The notes beneath the pieces were generated by a model. The model ran no database searches. It saw nothing but the letters and a program-made list of their open reading frames with translations, and was not told the origin of the DNA. Shown in pieces: positions 24,301 to 33,914 of a stretch of DNA of 64,000 bases. The first letter of the stretch is position 1; every line of letters begins with the position of its first letter. The translations under genes were made by a program, and so were the position numbers. Source of the DNA: Craterostigma plantagineum (taxonomy: Eukaryota; Streptophyta; Magnoliopsida; Lamiales; Linderniaceae); contig JAPQWV010001350.1 of NCBI GenBank assembly GCA_027422505.1, positions 1 through 64,000 on the forward strand, given 5' to 3'.

Positions 24301-25507
24301 TTTTTCAGGTATTATAAGAGCATAAACATCTCACAAGTCACAACAGAACCTCAACATGAGAAGCATAAAAAAATGTCTCAGAACAGGTTCCTAGAACCTC
24401 AACCACAGTGTAAAATCTTATAAACGTGGATAATATCATTCAAATAGTGGAGACATACAATTAAGAGGATCTTTAAGTAATATGCAGTCATGGAGCCACG
24501 ATATACTTCAACTTCAGCGTCGTCAAGATAGCTCCAACGAGCTGTAGGTATGATAAGGTATCTATTCATGGACATTGTCGGATGCACGCCTCAATCCACG
24601 CCCTCTGTATTCTGCTCCGTCGTGTACTCAAATAATGAATTTACGAGTACCATTAATATGTAATGCAGTACTAAATAACATAGACAAAAAGTACCATTCA
24701 ATTGATTACGGTATCAAAGGCATCAAATAATTAAATCACGTTTACAGTACTACCAACCATACACAAATGGCACCAATATACATAATTATCCAGAAATAGA
24801 CACAAATAACAGTATTGAAACTTATAGTACCCAAAAACAACCAAGACTCGTACCAAGACAGTCACAAATGCAGTACCTTTACATCGAGCAGGGAAATTAG
24901 AAGCTAACAATGCTAATTTGAATGATACCAAGTTCCCAATTCGAAAAAGAAATTATTATAAACCCTAATTTGCCATAAATCCAAAATTCGAGCCATAATC
25001 ACAAAATTAAAGATAGCCCGATATGAAATCCTTCAAGAAATGCAATTATGAAACCTAATCTCTACATTAACCCAAAATGCCACAAAAGACAAAAATTAAA
25101 GTCGAAAACGAAGGTGTCAAGCGGCTGTTTCTTACAGTAACTCCTCCTCGTTCGCTGCTCGTTGTGGAGGTGAAAAATTGAAGCCCTAATCTCGTTCGCT
25201 GCTCATTGTGGAGGTGAAGTTGAGAATCGGCCGACTTCTCGTAATCGTTTGGGTTCTTCATGCTTTCGTTCCTCTGCTTTTTCTTCGTCTTTCTCTTTAC
25301 ATGAGTTTTCTTTTTACTTTTCCAAATCTTCTGTAAATGAATTCACTAGGTTATTCGCAATATTTATGCTTTACAGGGGTATATTTATCCGTTAGGTAGC
25401 TATGTGATATATAAATTTGAAAGGGGGAATTTAGTGATAAATGAATTGGAATGAGGGAGTTAGTTGATGAGTAGTTTGGGTGGTATGGATTTATGTGTAG
25501 ATTGCTC
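24301..25507. other. Shared 3' region and right terminal repeat of element 2
   Basis: This matches 5761-6581 of element 1 in order, including the CAATCCACG stretch, the AAACCCTAA box near 24960 and the GAATCGGCCGACTT stretch near 25225. It contains no recognisable protein. The right terminal repeat begins near 25380. Confidence 0.5.
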
Positions 25508-25515
25508 TAAAGAAA

Positions 25516-25870
25516 CTTAAAAATTTTTAAGTTAATAGTATACACTTAAGTAGTCACATGTGTGCCGAAAACACTAGTTATTGTATTATTGTTGATTAAG
25601 CGAGTTTGATGAGCTTCTGTAATAAAATTAGTTGTAATACTTAAATTTTTGTAAAATAAATATGTAATCAAGTTATTTCAAACACGCCTAAATATCTAAT
25701 GAATATTTTTATATCCATAATATATTATCATTATAATAATATAAACATCTATTCTACAATTCGAGTGTAGGGTCCACATTTGGTCCGTCACTTATTTGTA
25801 ATTTAAATCTTTCTATTGTTAATTTCTTTATCATCACTTGCAATTTTTATTTATTATACTTCTAAGTACA
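25516..25870. other. AT-rich sequence between element 2 and MULE-2
   Basis: There is no gene here. The stretch is AT-rich with no internal repeat. It is the target region into which the Mutator-like element at 25880 inserted. Confidence 0.5.
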
Positions 25871-25879
25871 CGCATATAA
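25871..25879. other. Left 9-bp target-site duplication of MULE-2
   Basis: CGCATATAA here is repeated exactly at 31751-31759. Nine bases is the Mutator target length. The two copies lie directly outside terminal repeats that align over more than 80 bases. Confidence 0.92.
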
Positions 25880-26378
25880 GGCCTTTTTAATAAAATAATA
25901 AAAATATAAACCATTAACAAATAACTATGAAATCAAAACCATTAATAAAATAGAGAAATTCGTACCTGTTTTTACGAATTAGTAACTTGTATAATTATCG
26001 AGTTACTAATCCACGGTGGCCCACTGACCTGACATGGCATTCCAAAATAATTCGTATAAAATTTTTTACGCGTAACTCGTATCCTATTTATACGAGTTAG
26101 TAATTCGTATGAATTTTATACAAGTTATGTTAGTGCCCGACCAACCTGCATGGTCATGCAGTGTCAGTCAATAATTCGAGTAACTCGTATGTAATACTTA
26201 CGAGTTACGTGAATTATTGCAATACTTCACGCAATAATTCGAGTAACTCGTAAGTAATTCTTACGGGTTACGGCGTATTGCATATTCATGCAATAACTCA
26301 TGTAACTCGTAAGTATTACATACGAGTGACGTCTCTACAAATGCCCACCCCCGTCGATTTTTAAAACACAACACAAAA

Positions 26379-27824
26379 ATGGCGTCGACTCGTGTACAAG
26401 TCATATATTTCGATGGTGAAATAATTCAAGCATCCGATTCTATCGTCAAATATAGTATCCGTCTATTGCGAATAGGCGAATTCGTTGAAACACCAGTTTT
26501 CAGAGTTTATGTCGTTGTTGTTCGAAATTACGGGTGCCGATAGCAGTCGTTGTTCGTTGATTGTCCATGAAAAAAATGCATACTTTCAATTCCCGCCTCT
26601 TTCATCAGGCTACTCCAAATCTCCAACGACAACGATTTACAATTTTTCATACATCTCGATTCTGAGAACACTTGTTTTGAGGTTTTTGTTGAAATAATTT
26701 GAAAATTCAAATTTCGATTTGCACGAAGAGCCTTGTCGGAATTTGAGGAGCAGCGCGAGTGTCCCTGCATTTGAAATTGGTTCTTCGAGTTATACATGTC
26801 CGGATTTTCCCGACATTGTCTCAGTTATGGCAGGGTTCAGAACGTTTCTCTGGAGATGCGATGCTTGGTGTTCCATTCAATATGCCGGAGTCTACGTCAG
26901 AACCCGTGCCCGAACCCGAGGAAGATGTTGATGTTAGTGATTCGGAAGCATACTATGAGGATCCACTGTCCGAGTTACCCGATCTCAACAAGCCCGACGA
27001 GAACAACGATGACGATGCGCCAGATGATACCACTCCACTGGAACTCTGCTACACCAACGATGTTTCAGTCCGTCCCATTTTTCCAGACGTACCAAATGCC
27101 ACCTCCTGATGGTGGTGACTACGATGGTTACAAGGAATTTTTACGGCAGAGATAACTCTATGTTTTGTCGAGGTACGATTTTTTCAACTAAGAAACATTT
27201 ACAACGTGCCGTCGATGATTTTTCGATCAGGGTTGCTAGACGCGAGTATTACGTTAATGAAAGCAGCAGTACACGTTGGAGTGTTCATGTGATTACGGTT
27301 GATTGCCCTTGGAGACTGAGGGCATCCTTCAAGCCAAAAAATGTTACTTTTCTGTTACAAAATTGAAAGACCGCACTATTGTTATATGATTGAGCTGGCG
27401 AGCAATCACAGTAATATCTCTCGAAATTTTATTGCTGATATGTTCGTTGGAACCGTTAAAATCGATCCGCAAATCCTACCCAAAAACATCAAACAACCCG
27501 TGGATAATATGGCTATGAATCTCGTATATTCAAGCTTGGCATGGTTTGAAAAGAGCGATGGAATATGTTTACAGTACGTGGAAGAAATTCTGTTACCAAA
27601 CTCCCAAATTTATGAAGGCGTTGCAGCACTACAATCAGGGAAAGTCGTGAAGTGCTGCATCTGCAGACAGGGAGACCTGGACACTTCCAACTCGGGTATG
27701 TTTTTGGGCTTTTAAACCGAACATCGATGACTTGAAACAGTGTCGAAGAGCAGCATTGCACCGCACCTTGATGAACATTCGACCTTTACCTCATCACTAT
27801 CATCCGAATTCGGATGAGCCAACA
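26379..27824 (+). pseudogene. MuDR-type transposase, N-terminal half (MULE-2)
   Basis: The start MASTRVQVIYFDGEII matches the N-terminus of the second transposase in this window (MSGKIQIVVYYGGEII). Later blocks are FSTKKHLQRAVDDFSIRVARREY and DCPWRLRAS, the MuDR DNA-binding region with its conserved Cys-Pro-Trp; then SNHSNISRNFIADMF and the start of the catalytic domain (FWAFKPNIDDLKQCRRA in two frames). Several one-base shifts break it. The hAT element at 27825 cuts it before the second catalytic acidic residue, and the rest of the catalytic domain and the SWIM zinc finger are missing. It cannot transpose by itself. Confidence 0.85.
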
Positions 27825-28318
27825 AAGGTTCTGGAAACCGGGTTTTCGAACCGGAACGGAAATTTTAGTGGTTTAGGTTTAGTGGTGTTTAACCGGTATA
27901 GAACCGGAATCAAATCGGAGTAAAACCGGTATCTTAAATATAATAAATATATATTTTATCTATGAATTAATCAAATAATATGAAAACTTACATGTTCTTA
28001 TGAATTTTTTCAAATTATAGTTATTTAAATCAAGGGATAAAATCAAATAAACGTAAATTGTGTGGGTTGGGGTCAAATTTAAATAAAAATAAAATAGTGA
28101 ACTAATAGGTTAATTATAAAATATAAAAATAGGGTGTTGGGTGGATCGAACCCAAACCATAAAGTAAAATATCCACAACTTAACCACTAGACCAAACTAA
28201 TTTATTAGTTTCTATTTTTTGTGTAATTTATTTAAGCAAAACTTTTTATTATTTAAATTAAAAAAAGACCGGACCGGAACCGGACGGATTTTGACCGGGT
28301 CCGGTCATGACAACCATG
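27825..28318. mobile_element. hAT-like insertion in MULE-2
   Basis: The ends are rich in ACCGG and resemble each other when inverted (left AAGGTTCTGGAAACCGG, right on the other strand CATGGTTGTCATGACCGG). The flanks GAGCCAACA (27816-27824) and GAGCAACA (28319-28326) match as an 8-bp duplication with one extra base. The core is AT-rich with no protein. The exact tip is uncertain by one or two bases. Confidence 0.65.
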
Positions 28319-28326
28319 GAGCAACA

Positions 28327-28820
28327 ACAAACTCGCTACTTCATCGACAGCGATGACCCCTTAATTTTAACTAGGCGTTCTAAAACATAGCAATCGCTCG
28401 CACTCGTTCATCCACTGTGTGACCGTCCTCGTGTAGATCACATCGGAGACACAACTACCGTCTACAGGAAACCCCACAAAAAACCTACGTCCTGTAAAGT
28501 AACGGTCGTCTCCTAACAAAAAATGAAACGTATGGGTCTCATTCCTTCAACGCTCTACAATGCTGTAATCAAAATGAGGGTCAACCCTCTGCGACATATA
28601 GCTGTAGACGCTGTATAGACCCATATCGTTCAAACTTTCTTAATAAGTGATAGGACATTCGGTGCTTCTCTCGTACGCCCACACAACCATTCTCTAAGGA
28701 CCTAATCTTAATAGTTCTATATATCGCATCATCATCTAACAACAAATCCCTAATATGGTGATTTGACTGCATCGTCAACAACGAACTATCAACAGGCCCA
28801 TAAGAAGAATCCAAATTCAT
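28327..28820 (-). pseudogene. Plant mobile domain (PMD) protein fragment (MULE-2)
   Basis: Read on the minus strand from the ATG at 28820: NLDSSYGPVDSSLLTMQSNHH aligns with the start of the other PMD gene here (MDSYEYYGPIDRSLLIFQ). After frame shifts come ETHTFHF and FFVGFPVDG, the family's hallmark ETHTFHLPxGE...LWGLPxDG region, and TQWMNECERLL. This is the N-terminal third of a MAIN/MAIL-type aminotransferase-like mobile domain. The C-terminal part is missing where the hAT element and the truncated transposase abut. The gene faces the transposase, as in MULE-1. Confidence 0.8.
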
Positions 28821-28952
28821 TCTACACTTAAAAAACGAAACCAAACAAATCAACAATAAATAAAGCATTTGATAAGGATAAAATTAACACAAAAAAACGT
28901 ATTTCGGATCGTAACGGGGGCTCACTCGAACTAATCGCGGTAGGACGTCGGC

Positions 28953-28976
28953 GGGGGGGGGGGGGGGGGGGGGGGG
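28953..28976 (+). repeat. 24-base G homopolymer
   Basis: This is an uninterrupted run of 24 G on the plus strand, directly followed by a G-rich block. Such a run is prone to polymerase slippage and to wrong calls, so its length is not reliable. Confidence 0.85.
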
Positions 28977-29300
28977 TTTTGCAGCGGGGCAGTGACACGG
29001 GGTGGCGGGGCGCAGGGAGGCGGGGCGCGGCGCGCGGGTCATGTTGCCGGAGCTTGTCGGGCCGGCAAGGCACGTGGCAGAAGTGTCGGGGGACGGCGAT
29101 GGGGCTGCAGGGCGGCGGCTCGCGACGGACGTGTGAGGGGGGGGGGTGGGCAGTGGCGTGAAGGCAGCGGCGGGTGGCGTGCAGGCAGGCGTGGGGGTGG
29201 GCTGGGAGGCGGAGTGCAGGCAGAGCGGGGTGGGCTCGTCTTCGTCATCTTCATCGTAGTCTCGTTGTCTTCGTCGTCTCGTCTTCTTCGCGTCGATCTG
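28977..29300. other. GC-rich block inside MULE-2
   Basis: About 320 bases of very high G content on the plus strand, with many GGG runs, set in AT-rich surroundings. Long open frames on both strands are proline- or glycine-rich by-products of composition. It lies between the PMD start and the right terminal repeat, where a promoter and leader of the PMD gene would be expected. No protein family is recognisable. Confidence 0.55.
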
Positions 29301-29520
29301 GTAGGGTATTAAAAACCAGATCTAACTCGTAAGATATTCTTACGATTCACAAGTTATAACTCGTATCAGTTTATATGAGTTACTTCACGTAAGACGCACG
29401 CGAGGATAGTAACTCGTATAAACTTTATACGAGTTACGTAACTCGTATAAAAAATTATACGAAATTCTCTATTTATTAATGATTTTGATTTTATGTTTAT
29501 TTTGTTAATGCTTTATTTTT

Positions 29521-30942
29521 GGGGCAACTTCAACTAACCACATTCCCCTATTTTCTATCAACTAACTCCTCATTCCATATTATTTATTAGCAAACTCCCT
29601 AAATTAAAACAATCTTACACATAACTCCCCATGGACAATCTTGCCCTTCTATTAATTTTCACACCCTTCTCTTTCATTACCCAAACTTGTAGTACACATA
29701 TACGTATGTTTGTAGTACCAATGTATAGATGTTCGTGGTACCATTCCGTGAGCCCATGGACAATTTTCCCCTCTAGTGATTTTCATACCCTTCTCTTCCT
29801 ACCCAAACTTGCAGTACCAATATACGTATGTTTGTAGTACGAATTATGGATATTCGTGGTACCATTCAATGAGCTAGTGAAGTACCATACGTAGGTTACT
29901 TGTAGTATCTTCTCCGTTCCATGTACTTAACTATCGCAACTCGTACCCTAAATTGTAGTACCAATATACATATATTTGTAGTACCAATATATAGATGTTC
30001 GTGGTACCGTGTCGTATGTTAGTGTGGTACCATGAGTAGGTTACTTGTAGTACCATATCTATGATAATAGTCACGGACCAAAAATAATAGTCGAAAAATT
30101 CCTTACACAAACTTGAAGTACCAATATACGTATCCTTGTAGTACCAGTGTATAGATGTTCGTGGTACCATACCGTGAGCTAGTGTAGTACCATACGTAGG
30201 TTACTTGTGGTAAACACATGGTACGAAAAAAAGATACCACAAGTAACCTACGTATGGTACTACACTAGCTCACGGTATGACACCACGAAATCTATATATG
30301 GTACGACAACCATCGTTATAATGGTATTTCAAGTTTGGGTAAGGAATTTTTGACGCCATCCGAATTATTTTTGGTCCGTGACTGTTACCATAGATATTGG
30401 TACTACAAGTTAAACTACTCATGGTACCACACTAGTTACGATACGGTACCACGAACATCTATATATTGGTAGTACAAACAAATGTATATTGTTACGACAA
30501 TTTAGGGTAGGAGTTGCGATAGTTAAGACATGGTACGGAAAAATGTAACCTACGTATGGTACTACACTAGCTCACGGAATGGTACCAATAACATTCATAC
30601 ATTCGTACTACAAACATACGTATATTGATACTGCAAATTTGGTAAGGAAAAAGAAGCGCGGGAAATTAATAGAGGGGCAAAATCGTGCATGGGCTCATGG
30701 AATCGTACCACGAGCATCTATGCATGGTACTACAAAATACGTATATTGGTACTACAACTGTCCGGGTGTTGATAGATTTTTGGTAATATTGTTGTCTAAG
30801 AAGGCTAAAATTGTTCAATATGTTGGTATTAGGTAGCTATGCGATTTAAAAGTTCGAAATGGAGAGTTTGATGATATGTAAAAGAAATGAGGGAGTTAGT
30901 TGATGGATAGTTTGGGGAAGGGGAATTTAGTTGTAGATTTGC
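29521..30942. mobile_element. GGTAC-rich transposon, copy 3 (short form)
   Basis: Only 1.4 kb long. The left end reads GGGGCAACTTCAACTAACCA and the right end, on the other strand, GCAAATCTACAACTAAATTC; both continue to TCAACTAACTCC. The 8-bp target TTATTTTT stands on the left (29513-29520). On the right it is split into TTA (30943-30945) and TTTTT (31722-31726) by the next element. The interior has GGTAC repeats in both orientations around 30200, which makes it largely self-complementary. It has no PPR fragment and no transposase. Confidence 0.82.
29880..30330. repeat. Inverted GGTAC arrays in copy 3
   Basis: Left of about 30210 the phrases read as GTACCATACGTAGGTTACTTG. Right of it their complement appears (CAAGTAACCTACGTATGGTAC), with matching flanking phrases for roughly 150 bases on each side. 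Transcripts could fold into a long hairpin. Confidence 0.7.
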
Positions 30943-30945
30943 TTA

Positions 30946-31718
30946 GAGTGCGTTTGGATTAGCGCATTTGAACGAAACCGCTTGATTTTAAATTTTGAAT
31001 TTCAAAATCGTATTTCAAATCCAAATTCGCTGTTTGGCAAACGTAGAATTTTGAAATTCGGATTTCAAAACAGAGCTCGACTCGAGAACGTGAAGCTCGT
31101 CGAATCGATTTCTAACTTTTTCTAAAATAATTTAAAAAGGACAAAATAAAATAAAAAAATAAAAATCATGTTTAATTATAATAAACAAGCTCGTGAGCCG
31201 TCTTGCAAGCTTTCGAGCGCCACGAGTGAGCTCGAGCTTGAGCCAGCTTATTCGCGAACCCGTGGCGAGCTCGATCTCGACAAGAGCTCGTCGAGCTCGA
31301 GTTGGATCATTCGCGAATCCACGACGAGCTCGAGTTGGCTCATCGAGCTTGCGAATCGGCTCGACTCATCGACCACATCCTACTTATTATTATTACTATT
31401 ATTATTGTTATTATTATTATTATATTTTTTCATTATTATTTTTATATTATACTATATTGTTATACTATTATTATATTGATACTATTATTGTTATATTATT
31501 AGTATTATTATTATCAGTTACGAAAAATCTCGCTAAGTGCTCAGCTTTGGATTTTGAAAACGGACCATTTGACACGGAATTTCAAATCCGACGAATTATA
31601 AGAGTTTGAATTTCTCCTCGGATTTGGACGAAATCAAATCCAAATCGTTGCTATTGCCAAACGGAAGATTTGGGCGAAATCCGGATTTCAAATCGAAATC
31701 CGGAATCCAAACGGGACA
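30946..31718. mobile_element. PIF/Harbinger-like element inserted in the target duplication of GGTAC copy 3
   Basis: The left tip GAGTGCGTTTGGATT and the right tip (other strand) TGTCCCGTTTGGATT match. TTA flanks both sides (30943-30945 and 31719-31721), the 3-bp target of PIF/Harbinger elements. Subterminal regions repeat AAATCC and GGATTT phrases. The middle contains a GAGCTCG-rich segment and an (ATT)n tract from about 31383 to 31514. No transposase is present. Confidence 0.8.
31383..31514. repeat. (ATT)n microsatellite, imperfect
   Basis: About 130 bases of ATT/TAT repeats with interruptions. The long hydrophobic open frames through it are composition artefacts. Confidence 0.85.
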
Positions 31719-31778
31719 TTATTTTTTTTAATTATTTTATTAAAAATACCCGCATATAATATGGGAAAAAAATACTAG

Positions 31779-31787
31779 TATAGTGAA
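31779..31787. other. Left target-site duplication of the TTATACCA element
   Basis: TATAGTGAA here and AATAGTGAA at 39715-39723 match in eight of nine bases and lie directly outside GGGTTAAC (left) and GGGTGAAT (right, other strand). Confidence 0.65.
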
Positions 31788-32387
31788 GGGTTAACTCCCT
31801 ATCAGTCCCTTTCAAGTTTCAACTTCCTTTTTAATACCCTCGAATTATTTCTTCCTTATAACTACCCATTTGAAAATTCTTTCCTTTTCAGTACCTAAAA
31901 GCTCTTATCAGCGTAAAAAGGACAAAAATAACCCTATCTCACATATAAAAAAGCTGAATAATTATTTTCACATGAATTATACCAAAAATCGTTATTTATA
32001 CCAACAAAATTGGACATTATACCAGAAAATGTGAAATTATACCATCTTTTGGTATTGTACCAGTAAATAGCGTTATTGTAATTTCCAGCAAAATTGGGCG
32101 AATTATACCAACTGATTTTGCAATTATCCCACAAATTGTAGAAATTATACCATCTGTTGTCGTAATTATACCAACATAACTGTAGACTATACTAATTGGT
32201 ATAATAATAAAAAGTTGGTATAATTAGTAGCAGTTGGTATAATAATAAAAATAGTTGGTATGATGTCCAATTTAAATAGCGTTATTATAATTTACAGTGA
32301 AATTGGAATTTATACCAAACTGATTTTGATATTATACCAGAAATTGTAGAAAATTGTATATTTTGTTTTGTTATTACTAGTTTTTTG

Positions 32388-33176
32388 CCGTGCAATGCAC
32401 GGGTTTATTATATATATCGACATATATCAATAAAACCGATTAAAGCAGACTAAAAATCTTAGTCTAGCCAAAAAGGAAACATGATAAAAAAAGCTACCCA
32501 AAGATGGCAAAAATAAGGTGATTAATGGACCAAAATCTAACAACCAATATCACAACTTAATAACAAATATATACCTTTTACAGCATTATCAAGCATTCAG
32601 TATAAGGCCACCATTGTACTGTAAAATTGAGGTCTGAGATACAAATATCATAGAAATGCACAATACATCGGTATTATCGAATCCTCAACACCAAGGTACT
32701 TTGCAAGAAAGAGCATATAATCATAAATAAATCTGACCCCCAAAATGGCCAAACAATCCGTATACGTCTTTGATGGGGTCCGCCTAACTGTATACATTCA
32801 AAATTAAAATTTGTAAGCAAAGAGATAGGAATAGGCGTGATTACCTCGACTGATTATAAACGACTAATGTGTACAGGATATCGTACTAAATATAAAGGAT
32901 TACGCGGCGGGGAGATTCCCATTTGTCCCGTAGAGTTATGTGTGGATAAGGCTAAGTTTTCTTCTACGTGACTAGCACGGTGGAGAAGACAGCCTTTGTA
33001 GCGGACGACGACAGCAGGAGAGCGTGTATGTGGGGGTCGGAGAAGAGAAGATGAAATTGTTTGAATAACTATTTTGCTTCGTACTTCGCGTGGGTGGTTT
33101 CTTTTTTAAAATGTAAATAATAGATAGTGGAACAGTTGCTTCCTACTTTGCTATTATATTGTAGATGGTGTATTTA
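32388..33176. other. Interior of the TTATACCA element, left part
   Basis: The stretch begins with the near-perfect palindrome CCGTGCAATGCACGG at 32389-32403, a motif repeated in many plant genomes. The rest is mixed sequence without an open frame of note. A minus-strand stretch around 32750-32790 is bounded by splice-like signals but matches no family I know. Confidence 0.4.
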
Positions 33177-33268
33177 GGCTTTAATTAAAATAGGGTTATT
33201 TAAACCCAAATTCGATTAAAATAGGGTTATTTTGGTCGAAATTACTAAAATAGAGCGAAACGCATTCA

Positions 33269-33290
33269 TTAGACGCGACGTCGCGTCTAA
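33269..33290. repeat. 22-nt perfect palindrome in the left end of MULE-1
   Basis: The sequence centred on GACGTC, with CGCG on both sides, is identical to its own complement over 22 bases. A close relative of 24 bases lies at 38547-38570 near the other end, and further GACGCGACG pieces lie at 33292-33301, 38571-38580 and 38655-38670. The spacing near both ends suggests transposase-binding or methylation-sensitive subterminal motifs. Confidence 0.8.
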
Positions 33291-33914
33291 TGGACGCGAC
33301 GATGACGTGGCAACGGCGCTAGGGCTTAAAGCGGGCCTGATCGGGCCGATATTTAAAAATCGGCCTGAAATTTAAAAAAAAATAACTGGACCGACCGTTG
33401 GCCCCAGTAAGCCCGTCGTCGCGGCTATTAGCGGCGACGTCGCACTTAATAGCAGCGATGACGCGGATAATAAAGCCGCGACTCCTCCTTCTTCTTCCTC
33501 ACTCTCCTCTTTTCCTCCCATCGATTCCGATGAATTGCAGTGGCGAACACCACGGCGAACACCACTTGATAGATCTATTCTTCCTCGTCTTCGTCGATAA
33601 GCTTCATTTGGGTATGAAACTCCTAATTTGTTTTAAATCTTATTTTGATATTTCGTTAAATTTCGTCGAATTCTTGCGTTAAAGTTTATGTTTTTGGTAT
33701 TAATATGTGCTTTATATATTGTGGGTTGCTTAGTAGATTGATATATACGTTAATTTTACATAATTGATTCGATTTAGGAATTTTCCTTAATTTCGAACCC
33801 TAATTTTTGAAGTTAGGATTTTTAGGTTGATTGATTCGATTGTTACTACATGATTCAATATGTGTGTGTTTGTCGGTTGTTGAGGCGATATGACTTGTAA
33901 ATGTTCGATTTAGG

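Larger units (their letters stand above)
20861..25507. mobile_element. GGTAC-rich non-autonomous transposon, copy 2 (Pack-MULE-like)
   Basis: This is 4.6 kb with the same layout as copy 1: left terminal repeat with TCAACTAACTCCCC, PPR fragment, GGTAC array, shared 3' region and right terminal repeat. It is bounded by an exact 8-bp duplication. The landmark AGCTCTC of the higher-order unit recurs at 22389, 22954 and 23508. No transposase frame is present. Because only this copy has a single, complete pair of ends and a longer PPR fragment, it is the best reference for the family within the window. Confidence 0.82.
25880..31750. mobile_element. MULE-2: Mutator-like element with transposase and PMD remnants, multiply nested
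   Basis: The left end starts GGCCTTTTTAATAAAATAAT and the right end, on the other strand, GGTATTTTTAATAAAATAAT. Alignment continues through CATTAACAAA, ATCAAAA, CATTAATAAA and TAGAGAA. The right terminal repeat is interrupted: its inner part ends at 29520 and its outer part resumes at 31722, because a GGTAC element and then a PIF-like element landed there. Inside are a plus-strand transposase N-terminal half (26379-27824), a hAT insertion, a minus-strand PMD fragment (28327-28820) and a GC-rich block. Subterminal regions carry many ACTCGTA motifs in both orientations. Without the nested elements it is about 3.2 kb, so a large part of the original interior is gone. Confidence 0.9.

Noticed and set aside
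27341..27715. Separate gene downstream of the MULE-2 DNA-binding domain
   Set aside because: The frame is the continuation of the transposase after a one-base shift (FIADMF, AWFEKSDGICLQY).
28828..29312. Proline- or arginine/glycine-rich open frames in the GC-rich block
   Set aside because: They overlap on both strands and reflect base composition; no domain or start context supports them.
31168..31609. Open frames through the (ATT)n tract, apparently membrane-like
   Set aside because: The Leu/Tyr/Ile runs are translations of the microsatellite in three frames.
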